Source of the DNA: Treponema sp. CETP13
GTDB taxonomy: Bacteria; Spirochaetota; Spirochaetia; Treponematales; Treponemataceae
NCBI GenBank assembly: GCA_001885315.1
Contig: MLPZ01000013.1
Span: 62,001-126,000, forward strand
Direction of reading: 5' to 3'
DNA: 64,000 nt
The notes under the pieces are model-generated. The model was not told the DNA's origin. It did not search any database and saw nothing but the letters and a program-made list of their open reading frames with translations. Every line of letters begins with the position of its first letter. The first letter of the stretch is position 1. A program made the position numbers and the translations under genes. This document shows positions 8,457-16,924 of the stretch, piece by piece.

Positions 8457-10894
8457 ACTAATTCTCCTAACTCAGAAACTTTTATACAATAAACTTCAAA
8501 AGTATCACCTAAATTCATAAGTTTACTTTTCATTCTTAAATGGGCTTCCTTCTCTTTTGTATACCCTGGGAACCGTTCTGGGTGATGTCCTGTATATACT
8601 ATTTTTTTTACTTTGAAACCATATTTCTTCAAAAGTGCAGATACTTTTGCTGGTTCAAAAATTGTATAATGATCGCTTGGACTATTTTTATAGAAATTTT
8701 CCTTGTTATATTGTGCAGATACCCCTGACCCAGAAGGAGTAGAAAAGGCAAAGATACCGTTAGGAATTAACAAGGTTGATACTTTTCTTAAAACTGAATC
8801 TAAATTTTCAAAGTGTTCAATTACATACCACATTGTCACAGCTTCAAAACGAGTCCTACCAAAAGACTCAGCTGGCTCAAAGTCAGGGAAAAAAGATTGG
8901 ACAACAGGATATCCTAGTTCTTTATTTATGTATTCTATAGCTTCTTCTGAAGCATCAATTCCATAAGGGGTCCATCCAATATCCGCCGAAGCTGCTAAAA
9001 AAGGACCATACGCACATCCAATGTCAAATATAGCAGGAACAGTGTTTTTCTTACTATTATTTTTATGTTTTTTCCAATACAAGGCATCTATAACCGCAGA
9101 ACGTCGCACTCCTGCAGACTTTATCGAATTAAAATCTTCTAAATAGGTCTTTCCATACTGTCTTCTATAATTTTCAAAAAAATACGGTTCTTTATAAGAA
9201 ATACTTGGGGTAACATTAAATGAAATATATATTAACCCACAATGAGAACAACGTCTAAGTGTTTTATTTTCATCTCTAAAAATCACCTTATCTGGCTCTG
9301 TTTTTAAATTTTTAGTTTTAACAGAGCAAAAAGGACAACCCCTTCTTCTACAATTAGACACAGAAATCATTAAGTCTTCTAAAGATGATCTTTGCGCCAT
9401 TAAAGCTTTCTTCATTTCTTTACCACACCCTAGTTTATTAGGATGTAATATCATTTCTGAAATTGTCTGTGTATTTATTGCTCCATTCATAATACATGCA
9501 AATCCAAATTTTTTAGCTAATTGAATGTGCAAAGGTGTTGTTCCTAATAAAATAACGGCGCAATTAGCAGCAGCAGCTTCAAAGGCTGTAAATCCATAAT
9601 GAGTTACTACAAGATCGTACTTTGAAAGTTTCTCGCTAAGATTAGGAATTGTATCTCTAGCAACTGTTAAATCTAAGGAAGTTCCATCAACAGCTTTGAC
9701 ATTTTTAAAAGCTGTTTCTGCAATTGAGGTAAGTCCAGCAGGATCTTCTCCTCCAACTGAAATTAATACTTTATGAATCTCTGTAGTAAAGTTTTTACGT
9801 TTTTTTTGAGGTAAATCAATAAACGCTGGATTAAATATATTAGAAGAGCGATCCATGCTTAAAGAAGGAATTATATCCACTACAAAGTCGCAATATGAAG
9901 TATTTAGAGACCCCTCATCAATAGCTATTACAGGAGCTATAGCCCATAACTTTTGTGCCATTGCCTTAGAAAGAGAAAACATATCTGCCCAAATAAAATC
10001 ATATTTACGTTCAGTAAAACTATGAACAATTTGCCAGTCATCTAGTTCATTATTTTTTAAGGCATCGTCAATTAAACTACTGCATTGTTGTAAATTGTAA
10101 CTTTGTGGAATATATAAAAACGCCCCTGTTTTTGCAGCTAGTTTAATACAGCGTCTTAAATGTCCTGTCCCATGTCCTTTCTGAACGGAAGGACATAACA
10201 AAATATTTTTAGTAACAGTAGGAATACTAATTGTTTTAATAATTTTTGAAGCTGTATACGTTTTTTGTATTTTTTTTGTACCACTTATAACATGAACAAA
10301 TCTACGTGCAGTTTCATAATCCTCTCGTGTATCTATTGTTGTTCTAAGATTTGGAAAATTCCACTCTTTAGGGGCTTTTTCCATTATAATAGAATAATCT
10401 TCTGGGTATAAATAAATAGCAGGCCCAACATGTTCATGGTCATAGGCACTATCTGTTTTCTCTGCAGCATCAAGTAGAGTATGTGCATTAAAAACTTCAA
10501 CCCCACTACCATGCGGTAACCCTGTATATGTAAAATAATCACATTTTTTAGAAACAAAATTTTCGATCGATGCTTGTGCTGCATCATAGAATAAAAATGG
10601 ATTATCTCCGGTTGCTCGGATAAGAATATCAGCGTCTGTCTCTTTAATTATTAAGCAAAATCTTTCTAAGACGTCTTCTTTGGGCCCTGCAAAACATTCC
10701 CACCCCTTTTCTTTTGCAATTAAAGACAAAATAGGATAAGAATCTTCATCTGTTGCTAAAATATATTTATCTGCAGGAACACAATGCATTGCATCCATAG
10801 TCCAAGCAATTATAGGTTTACCACCAAGAGTTAAGGTTGCTTTTTGAGGAAGACGTGTTGAATCAAGACGACACTGAATTACTAATATAGTCAC
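8453..10894 (-). CDS. Trifunctional fusion: SpsF-like cytidylyltransferase, PseG-like domain, methyltransferase
   Basis: 813 residues from a GTG start that overlaps the upstream stop (TAGTG) and has CAGGAG nine bases before it; the frame is open 27 nt further but that part lacks such a site. Residues 1-230 are an SpsF/NeuA-type cytidylyltransferase (VIQCRLDSTRLPQKATL, RATGDNPF, HGSGVEVF). Residues 230-520 resemble PseG, a UDP-sugar hydrolase/GT-B half (GHGTGHLRRC, IDEGS, VLISVGGEDPAG, HYGFTAFEAAAAN). Residues about 520-570 form a zinc ribbon (CPFC, CSHC), followed by a class I SAM methyltransferase (FDIGCAYGPFLAASADIGW, MWYVIEHFENLD). The set suggests synthesis and methylation of a CMP-activated nonulosonate-like or related sugar. 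Domain assignments are firm; substrate is inference. Confidence 0.85.
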   Translation of the reverse strand: MTILVIQCRLDSTRLPQKATLTLGGKPIIAWTMDAMHCVPADKYILATDEDSYPILSLIAKEKGWECFAGPKEDVLERFCLIIKETDADILIRATGDNPFLFYDAAQASIENFVSKKCDYFTYTGLPHGSGVEVFNAHTLLDAAEKTDSAYDHEHVGPAIYLYPEDYSIIMEKAPKEWNFPNLRTTIDTREDYETARRFVHVISGTKKIQKTYTASKIIKTISIPTVTKNILLCPSVQKGHGTGHLRRCIKLAAKTGAFLYIPQSYNLQQCSSLIDDALKNNELDDWQIVHSFTERKYDFIWADMFSLSKAMAQKLWAIAPVIAIDEGSLNTSYCDFVVDIIPSLSMDRSSNIFNPAFIDLPQKKRKNFTTEIHKVLISVGGEDPAGLTSIAETAFKNVKAVDGTSLDLTVARDTIPNLSEKLSKYDLVVTHYGFTAFEAAAANCAVILLGTTPLHIQLAKKFGFACIMNGAINTQTISEMILHPNKLGCGKEMKKALMAQRSSLEDLMISVSNCRRRGCPFCSVKTKNLKTEPDKVIFRDENKTLRRCSHCGLIYISFNVTPSISYKEPYFFENYRRQYGKTYLEDFNSIKSAGVRRSAVIDALYWKKHKNNSKKNTVPAIFDIGCAYGPFLAASADIGWTPYGIDASEEAIEYINKELGYPVVQSFFPDFEPAESFGRTRFEAVTMWYVIEHFENLDSVLRKVSTLLIPNGIFAFSTPSGSGVSAQYNKENFYKNSPSDHYTIFEPAKVSALLKKYGFKVKKIVYTGHHPERFPGYTKEKEAHLRMKSKLMNLGDTFEVYCIKVSELGELV

Positions 10895-11862
10895 TATTTT
10901 TGGCTCCTGCACCGTTCCCAATTATCAACTAGATACGGCATATCCATTTTAAATCTATATCTATTTTTTTCAACCCATTTTCGAGCATCGATAAAATCTT
11001 TTATCGATGAAAATAAATTTTTAGATGCACTTCTAATATAGTTAAAAACTCGACTAATGGGAATATAAGCATGATCATTTGTAAAAACAGGTGCTGTATT
11101 TTTTAGGTAAAATCGTAACTGCATATAATCAACAGTACTATCTTCTAATGGAATTTCTTCTTCATACATAAATTTAAGCATTGGTGATATTTGTATTTTT
11201 TCACCCCACAACCAACCACGAAGAGAAAAATCTAGGTTTTGCCAATATGGATTTGTAAGCGTATAATCAAAACCTCCAAGTTGCTTAAATTTATTACAAT
11301 TGTAAATACCAATAAAATCAAAAGGGTATGCAGTATCAGAAAAACTTGAAAGAATAGTTTCTGGAGAAATAATAAGAGAATACTTCTCTACCGAAGGAAC
11401 CATACGTACTGGCAAATACATAAAAGAATTAGATTGCAAATAAGGAGCTGTACAAAAAATATTATCCTTAATAATTTTATCGTAACTATTTTTTGTTACC
11501 ATATTCTTTGTAATTTTTATATCATCCCACAAAACAAGTGCAAATTCCGTTAAAGACTCTCCAATTGCTGCATTTATCATTTCTCCAGAAGTAATTTTTT
11601 CTTGTGGAATAATAAATTTTACAGCAGGATAATTTTGCGCATATTCTTCTATAACATAACTTTGAGCTGAATTTTCAACACAAATAATTCTTGCGAAACC
11701 TTCTGACAAAAGGGTTTCTAATTGTTGGCTACGAAAATGAGTTCCACCTCTGTTTAATAAAATAACGGTAAGGGGAATTTTTATATTTGGAGAACAAACA
11801 TTTCCACCTAATATAGTGCGTTTAAATTGTCTTTCATTAAAAATTATAGGTATAGTATTCAT
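10894..11862 (-). CDS. Family-2-like glycosyltransferase
   Basis: 322 residues from ATG 11862 (MNTIPIIFNERQF; AAGG upstream); the frame is open to 11895. It has a GT-A pattern: LTVILLNRGGTHFRSQQLETLL at the nucleotide-binding start, then FALVLWDDIKITKN with an Asp pair in the DXD position, and FIGIYNCNKFKQLGGFDYTL, typical of an acceptor-site loop. It lacks membrane segments, so it would act in the cytoplasm. The start lies 26 nt inside the upstream spiro-SPASM gene and its stop overlaps the GTG of the fusion gene, so all three are coupled. Donor and acceptor are unknown; flagellin or an envelope glycan are possibilities suggested only by position. Confidence 0.7.
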   Translation of the reverse strand: MNTIPIIFNERQFKRTILGGNVCSPNIKIPLTVILLNRGGTHFRSQQLETLLSEGFARIICVENSAQSYVIEEYAQNYPAVKFIIPQEKITSGEMINAAIGESLTEFALVLWDDIKITKNMVTKNSYDKIIKDNIFCTAPYLQSNSFMYLPVRMVPSVEKYSLIISPETILSSFSDTAYPFDFIGIYNCNKFKQLGGFDYTLTNPYWQNLDFSLRGWLWGEKIQISPMLKFMYEEEIPLEDSTVDYMQLRFYLKNTAPVFTNDHAYIPISRVFNYIRSASKNLFSSIKDFIDARKWVEKNRYRFKMDMPYLVDNWERCRSQK

Positions 11863-13405
11863 CACATGCCTTACATTGAGAGCTATATTTCCCATCTAAA
11901 TGCGATTGAAAAGCCTGCATACCTTTTGCAAATATCTGATGCATAGAATCGGTAAATGCATTGCCACAATCAGGGAATTGCTGTTTGCCTACCTGTTTTG
12001 CAAATACAGCTTCTTTGCAAACAGGTACCGTCCCATCTATTAATATACACATATCTCTGCAAAGATGCCAACAAGGAGTTCGTTTTAATGGTTCAAGGTT
12101 TGCAACTGTTCTATCTTTTAGTAACCCTGTACAATTATCATATTTCTGAATAATGAATTTTTCATCAAACTGTTTATCCCAATATCGATAAAACTCTTCC
12201 ATTTCCATCTCATTATCTGTCATTCTTACAAATTGAGGGTATACTACATTTTTAAATGACTGTTTTAACAATAATACGGTTCTCATTGCCTTTTGATATA
12301 AGATGTTAGCCATTGCTATATCAGAAATATTCCTAATCTTTCCATAAGTCTCAACTTTTATAGAGTCTAAACGAATAATCCAATTTATCGGTTCCATATT
12401 AAAATTACGATTGCCACTTTCTTTTATTATTTGGGTAATTTCATTAATTAGATTTTCAGTTATTTCTATTCCATCTGTTTCAATAAGTAAAGATAAAGAC
12501 TTATATGATAATACCTTTTTTACGATTTTTACAAAATCAGGATGTAGTAAAGGATCACCAAATAATGAAAGTGAAATAACCGCATCGTCAGAAAAATCTG
12601 CAATTTTATCAATAAGAATTGCTAATTTTTCAAATGACATTCTATTATTAGGTTCATATTGCATATTTGGAGTATCATAAATTGTAGGATTTTTAACCCC
12701 CTTGACTATTTGTACTTCATAATATGCCGGCAAAGTGCGTAATACGGATGCAGTATTTATGGCTTCATCACAAAGAGTGTACATATTAAAATTAGCAGCA
12801 TCAAAAGTATTTTGCATACTTTGGGTTTCATTTTGAACAAGTTTTTGTACTAATTGTTTACACAACAAAAAATTACGTTTTGTATCACAGGAAAAATCTA
12901 TTCGAAAAGAACGATAATCTTTTTTTGAAAGTACTGTTTCAATTTCAAAAGAATTTATATCAGTTTGCATTAATTCAAAAATTGAATTTTTTGATATAGG
13001 ATTTGTACAAAAATCTGCTTTATCTTTTATCAATGTATTCAGAATCTTTACCGTACCAATATTTAAAACTTCAGGAGCAATTCCATAAGGGAATCCATCT
13101 GCAAAGGTATATTCAGCAGCATATTTTAGTTGTGTCTGCAACAATTCTTCTGTAATTGTTGTACTATAAAAAGGACATTCAGAATGTGCAAAAATGATTG
13201 TATCAGCTTCATATTCAAGAGCATTTTTTAGCATATAATCAAAAACGTCCTTCAAAGTTTGTTTGTTTTCAATTGTTTTGATTGCACATACATTTGAAAT
13301 TTGTTTTGCCCACTGTAAAGATCGACTTATAGCATTCTGCCCAAGGATATTTTCTTTTGCATACTTTCCGGCTTCTCCGGCATACAATATTATCAAATTT
13401 TTCAT
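11837..13405 (-). CDS. spiro-SPASM protein: degenerate nucleotidyltransferase, Cys-less radical-SAM-like and SPASM domains
   Basis: 522 residues from ATG 13405 (MKNLIILYAGE); the open frame begins 72 nt earlier. The first 200 residues resemble a degenerate sugar cytidylyltransferase (LGQNAISRSLQWAK; TIIFAHSECPFY; DGFPYGIAPEVL). Residues 220-430 follow a radical-SAM barrel (VISLSLFGDPLLHPDF; LLIETDGI) but the CxxxCxxC that should bind the 4Fe-4S cluster is absent (region YEVQIVKGVKNPTIYD). The C-terminus is a Cys-rich SPASM domain (PCWHLCRDMCILIDGTVPVC ... QCKAC). This fits the spirochaete-restricted spiro-SPASM family; the function is not established. It opens the six-gene operon. Confidence 0.85.
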   Translation of the reverse strand: MKNLIILYAGEAGKYAKENILGQNAISRSLQWAKQISNVCAIKTIENKQTLKDVFDYMLKNALEYEADTIIFAHSECPFYSTTITEELLQTQLKYAAEYTFADGFPYGIAPEVLNIGTVKILNTLIKDKADFCTNPISKNSIFELMQTDINSFEIETVLSKKDYRSFRIDFSCDTKRNFLLCKQLVQKLVQNETQSMQNTFDAANFNMYTLCDEAINTASVLRTLPAYYEVQIVKGVKNPTIYDTPNMQYEPNNRMSFEKLAILIDKIADFSDDAVISLSLFGDPLLHPDFVKIVKKVLSYKSLSLLIETDGIEITENLINEITQIIKESGNRNFNMEPINWIIRLDSIKVETYGKIRNISDIAMANILYQKAMRTVLLLKQSFKNVVYPQFVRMTDNEMEMEEFYRYWDKQFDEKFIIQKYDNCTGLLKDRTVANLEPLKRTPCWHLCRDMCILIDGTVPVCKEAVFAKQVGKQQFPDCGNAFTDSMHQIFAKGMQAFQSHLDGKYSSQCKACDEYYTYNF

Positions 13406-13464
13406 ACAACTATAGTATCGGTTAGTAATAGAGTAAACTGTACTCCCTAATTCTAAATATTGCA

Positions 13465-13493
13465 TAGACAGATACATGAATATTCGTTATTTT
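13465..13493 (+). promoter_or_regulatory. xseA promoter
   Basis: TAGACA (13465-13470), 17-bp spacer, TATTTT (13488-13493). Start of transcription near 13500 puts the upstream ATG at 13476 outside the transcript and leaves AGAGAGG (13499-13505) as ribosome site for the GTG at 13515. Confidence 0.6.
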
Positions 13494-13514
13494 ATGTTAG
13501 AGAGGTTCATTCTA

Positions 13515-14744
13515 GTGATAGATACAATGCAAGATATTTTAACCACAGAAACACTTTCTGTAACACAATTAACTGATATATTAAAAGAACTTATTGAAGG
13601 TGCTTTTCCACTTATTACTGTTGAAGGTGAAATATCAAATTGTAAGCCCTCAAGTACAGGACATCTCTATTTTACCTTAAAAGATAAAAATTCTGCTATT
13701 TCTGCAGTAATGTTTAAAGGGCGATATCAACATATTTCATTTTTCCCTAAAGATGGACAAAAAGTAAAAGTAAAGGGATCTCTTTCTGTCTATAAAGCCA
13801 GAGGGACATATCAAATTATTATTACTGCAATTGAACCAGCTGGTGCTGGAGATATTCTGGCCATGCTTGAAGAACGAAAAAAACGACTGAATATGGAAGG
13901 CCTTTTTGATAGTAAAAATAAAAAAACACTGCCGTTTTTTCCAAAGACAATTGGGCTTATTTCAAGTCCAACAGGAGCTGGGACTCGTGATGTAATACAA
14001 ATAGTACAAAGACGAAACCCTAAAATTTCTATAATCGTTTTTCCAACTCCGGTTCAAGGGGAAGAAGCTGCTGAAGGAATAATAAAACAAATACACACAG
14101 CCAATGACTATGAACTAGCAGATGTACTTATTGTTGGCCGCGGGGGAGGCTCATTAGAAGATTTACTGCCTTTTAGTGATGAAGAAGTTGTTCGTACAAT
14201 TGCTGCTTCTGAAATTCCTGTAATTTCTGCAGTTGGCCACGAAATTGACTGGGCATTAAGTGATTATGCTGCTGATATGAGAGCCCCTACTCCTTCTGCA
14301 GCAGCTGAACTTGCTACACCGTTATATACAGAAATCCTTGAACGAATTGATAACTCTAAACATCTACTCTTACAAGAAATACTACATAAAAATAATAATA
14401 TGCGACTTTTAATAAAATCTTTTTCTGTAGAACAACTTGAGCTTAGATTTAGAAATATAGAACAGCCTATATTAAAACGTTTTGATGATGCAAAAGAAGA
14501 CTTATTAAATTCTCTACTAGAAAAAATAAAATTATATAGCCAACGCGTCGAAGTTGCAAAAAACAAACTTGAAGGAGCTAATCCAACAGCTATTTTAGCA
14601 AGAGGATATTCAATGGTACGAGATGTCGAAACAGGAACAATTATTCGGAATGTACAAGATACTCAAAATGGTAAACAAATTAAAATAACGGCAGCGACAG
14701 CAAATATTATAGCAAAGGTTACCAATATAGAAGGAAGAAAATAA
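13515..14744 (+). CDS. xseA: Exodeoxyribonuclease VII large subunit
   Basis: 409 residues from the proposed GTG at 13515 (AGAGAGG nine bases upstream); the frame opens at 13476 and an ATG at 13527 is an alternative. The N-terminal OB-fold is clear (VTQLTDILKELIEGAF ... VEGEISNCKPSSTGHLYFTLKD). The catalytic region has IGLISSPTGAGTRDVIQI, DVLIVGRGGGSLEDLLPFSDE and VISAVGHEIDWALSDYAADMRAPTPSAAAE, followed by the long helical arm. With XseB it degrades single-stranded DNA to oligonucleotides. First gene of xseA-xseB-mutL. Confidence 0.96.
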   Translation: MIDTMQDILTTETLSVTQLTDILKELIEGAFPLITVEGEISNCKPSSTGHLYFTLKDKNSAISAVMFKGRYQHISFFPKDGQKVKVKGSLSVYKARGTYQIIITAIEPAGAGDILAMLEERKKRLNMEGLFDSKNKKTLPFFPKTIGLISSPTGAGTRDVIQIVQRRNPKISIIVFPTPVQGEEAAEGIIKQIHTANDYELADVLIVGRGGGSLEDLLPFSDEEVVRTIAASEIPVISAVGHEIDWALSDYAADMRAPTPSAAAELATPLYTEILERIDNSKHLLLQEILHKNNNMRLLIKSFSVEQLELRFRNIEQPILKRFDDAKEDLLNSLLEKIKLYSQRVEVAKNKLEGANPTAILARGYSMVRDVETGTIIRNVQDTQNGKQIKITAATANIIAKVTNIEGRK

Positions 14745-14746
14745 TC

Positions 14747-14980
14747 ATGAAAGACTTTGAAAGTAAATTAAATCGTTTAGAAACACTTGGAAATGAAATA
14801 AAAAAAGATGATGTAGGGCTTGAAGAGGCATTAAATATGTTTGAAGAAGGGATAACCCTTGCCAGAACGATGGAAACAGAACTAAACAAAATTGAAGGTA
14901 AGGTTCAACAATTAATAAACCAACCTCAACCACCAAAAGAAAAACCAGAATTAGATCTATTTTCTGGACTTGATAGCTAA
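14747..14980 (+). CDS. xseB: Exodeoxyribonuclease VII small subunit
   Basis: 77 residues, the usual size. The helical XseB pattern is present: FESKLNRLETLGNEIKKDDV, LEEALNMFEEGITLARTMET. Several copies bind the helical arm of each XseA. The ATG lies 2 nt after the xseA stop codon and GGAAG is 10 nt upstream, so the pair is co-translated. The C-terminus is Pro/Lys rich. Confidence 0.94.
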   Translation: MKDFESKLNRLETLGNEIKKDDVGLEEALNMFEEGITLARTMETELNKIEGKVQQLINQPQPPKEKPELDLFSGLDS

Positions 14981-14985
14981 AAAAT

Positions 14986-16854
14986 ATGCAGAACAAAGAA
15001 TTATCACAAGATCAGTTAAAACAAAAAGTTTTTATCGCTCACCGTGGTGAAGGAAATCCCGTACATTCTTTACCTGAAAATGTGGCAAGAAAAATAGCTG
15101 CAGGAGAAGTCATAGATAGACCAAACGCTATTTTACGTGAAATGCTCGACAATGCAGTAGATTCTGGAGCAACTCGTATTATTTCAGAAATTAAAAATGG
15201 TGGAATAGATTCTATTCGTGTTGTAGATAATGGGTGTGGTATGACAAAAGAAGACTTACAAAACTGTGCATACCCACATGCAACAAGCAAAATTGTTACA
15301 GAAAAAGATTTAGATAATTTATCTACCTTGGGGTTTCGAGGTGAAGCACTAGCTTCTATTGCAGCTGTAAGTAGATTAAGCATTCAAACTGCTCGAAAAA
15401 ACACCGGAAGCTGGAAAGTAGAAGTTACCGTTGGTAAAAAACACGAGATAGTCCCATCATATCTAGACTCTGGAACAATTGTACATTCACAAGGTTTATT
15501 TGAAAACTTTCCAGCCCGTCGCCAATTCTTAAAACGTCCTGGTACAGAAAGTAACATGTGTCGTCAAACATTTATCGAAAAAGTCATACCGTATCCAGAT
15601 ATTGCCTTCAGATTAATAATTGATAATAAAATACGTCTTGACCTTCCAAAAGATCAAACCTTAATATCCCGCTTTATTAATGCAATTGATTGTAAATATG
15701 ATACTAATCTCTTTTCTGAAATTCATGCATTTGACACAGAAAACGAAACCCCTCAATGGAAAATTACCATTGTATTAAGCCCTCCAGAAATTTCACGACC
15801 AGATAAAAAACACATGTATATATTTGTTAATGGGCGAAGAATTCAAGAATATTCTATGTTACAAGCTATCGATTATGGAGCTCAAGGATTTTACCCTAAC
15901 GGAACCCATCCTATTTGCGCTTTATTTATTGAAATGAATCCACACCTAGTAGACTTTAATATACATCCTGCAAAAAAAGAAGTTCGCTTTAAGAACAGTA
16001 CCCCAATCCACCATGCAGTTAGCACAACTGTAAGGTCATTTTATCATGCACACACCATAAAAAATCTTGCACAAGAAAAAAACCTTCAACGACCTTTAGA
16101 ATTCCGTAATAAAATTAAATCATCAGATTCAGCTTTAACAAAAAAACACGAAAAAACATCAAATACTTCTTTATATAAGGAAGTATTTGAGAGCCCTACA
16201 CCCAATAAAACAGAACATAATTTTACAGATACTTACAAAAAATTTGAAAGAAAATTTAGAGAAAATGTTTCAAATCCTGTTACAGTATCAAGTAATACTA
16301 GTCCTTTTACAAAACGTGATTGGAATTATGTTGGACAAGCACTGGGAGTATTTCTTATTGTAGAAAAAAATAACGAACTATTACTAGTTGATCAGCATGC
16401 AGGACATGAAAGAATCAGATATAACGATTTTATGGAAAATGCTGGAAAAAAACAAAAATTACTTATACCTTTTATACTTGAAACATCTGAACCAGAAGAA
16501 GATAACTATTTAAAGAAAATTACAAAATCACTATCAGATGCTGGTTTTGATATAAAAGATTGTGGTGCTGGTCACTGGGAAATAAGTTCTGTTCCAATAA
16601 AATGGGAAGGAACAGAGGGCGATTTACAAAAAAGTTTACTCGAAAAACGGTTAGCACCAAATGAAGTAATCCGTGCTATTGCAGCTACAACCGCTTGTCG
16701 TGGTGCTATTAAAGATGGAAATATTCTTGATCGTACTACTGCCGAAAAATTATTAGATAAAATTTTTGCACTAGAAGAACCTTTTTGTCCTCACGGTAGA
16801 CCAATATGGACAACAATTACAAAACAAGAGCTGTTTGACCGGGTACATAGATAA
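14986..16854 (+). CDS. mutL: DNA mismatch repair protein MutL
   Basis: 622 residues. The GHKL ATPase is intact: LPENVARKIAAGEVIDRP, E for hydrolysis in REMLDNAVDSGA, DNGCGM, TSKI and GFRGEALASIAAVS. The C-terminal dimerisation domain has endonuclease-type motifs (QALGVFLIV, LLLVDQHAGHERIRY, ACRGAIKDG, CPHGRPIW), but in the DQHA(X)2E(X)4E motif the final Glu is replaced by Asn (RIRYND). MutL links MutS to strand removal; spirochaetes lack MutH, so nicking is usually assigned to MutL itself. About 20 extra residues precede the conserved start and no clear ribosome site precedes the ATG, which follows xseB by 5 nt. Confidence 0.95.
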   Translation: MQNKELSQDQLKQKVFIAHRGEGNPVHSLPENVARKIAAGEVIDRPNAILREMLDNAVDSGATRIISEIKNGGIDSIRVVDNGCGMTKEDLQNCAYPHATSKIVTEKDLDNLSTLGFRGEALASIAAVSRLSIQTARKNTGSWKVEVTVGKKHEIVPSYLDSGTIVHSQGLFENFPARRQFLKRPGTESNMCRQTFIEKVIPYPDIAFRLIIDNKIRLDLPKDQTLISRFINAIDCKYDTNLFSEIHAFDTENETPQWKITIVLSPPEISRPDKKHMYIFVNGRRIQEYSMLQAIDYGAQGFYPNGTHPICALFIEMNPHLVDFNIHPAKKEVRFKNSTPIHHAVSTTVRSFYHAHTIKNLAQEKNLQRPLEFRNKIKSSDSALTKKHEKTSNTSLYKEVFESPTPNKTEHNFTDTYKKFERKFRENVSNPVTVSSNTSPFTKRDWNYVGQALGVFLIVEKNNELLLVDQHAGHERIRYNDFMENAGKKQKLLIPFILETSEPEEDNYLKKITKSLSDAGFDIKDCGAGHWEISSVPIKWEGTEGDLQKSLLEKRLAPNEVIRAIAATTACRGAIKDGNILDRTTAEKLLDKIFALEEPFCPHGRPIWTTITKQELFDRVHR

Positions 16855-16924
16855 CAGAGGAAAACATACAAAATTCCTATGCAATCTATGCCCAACCTTA
16901 CATTTTTTCTATTCTGTTTCTAAA

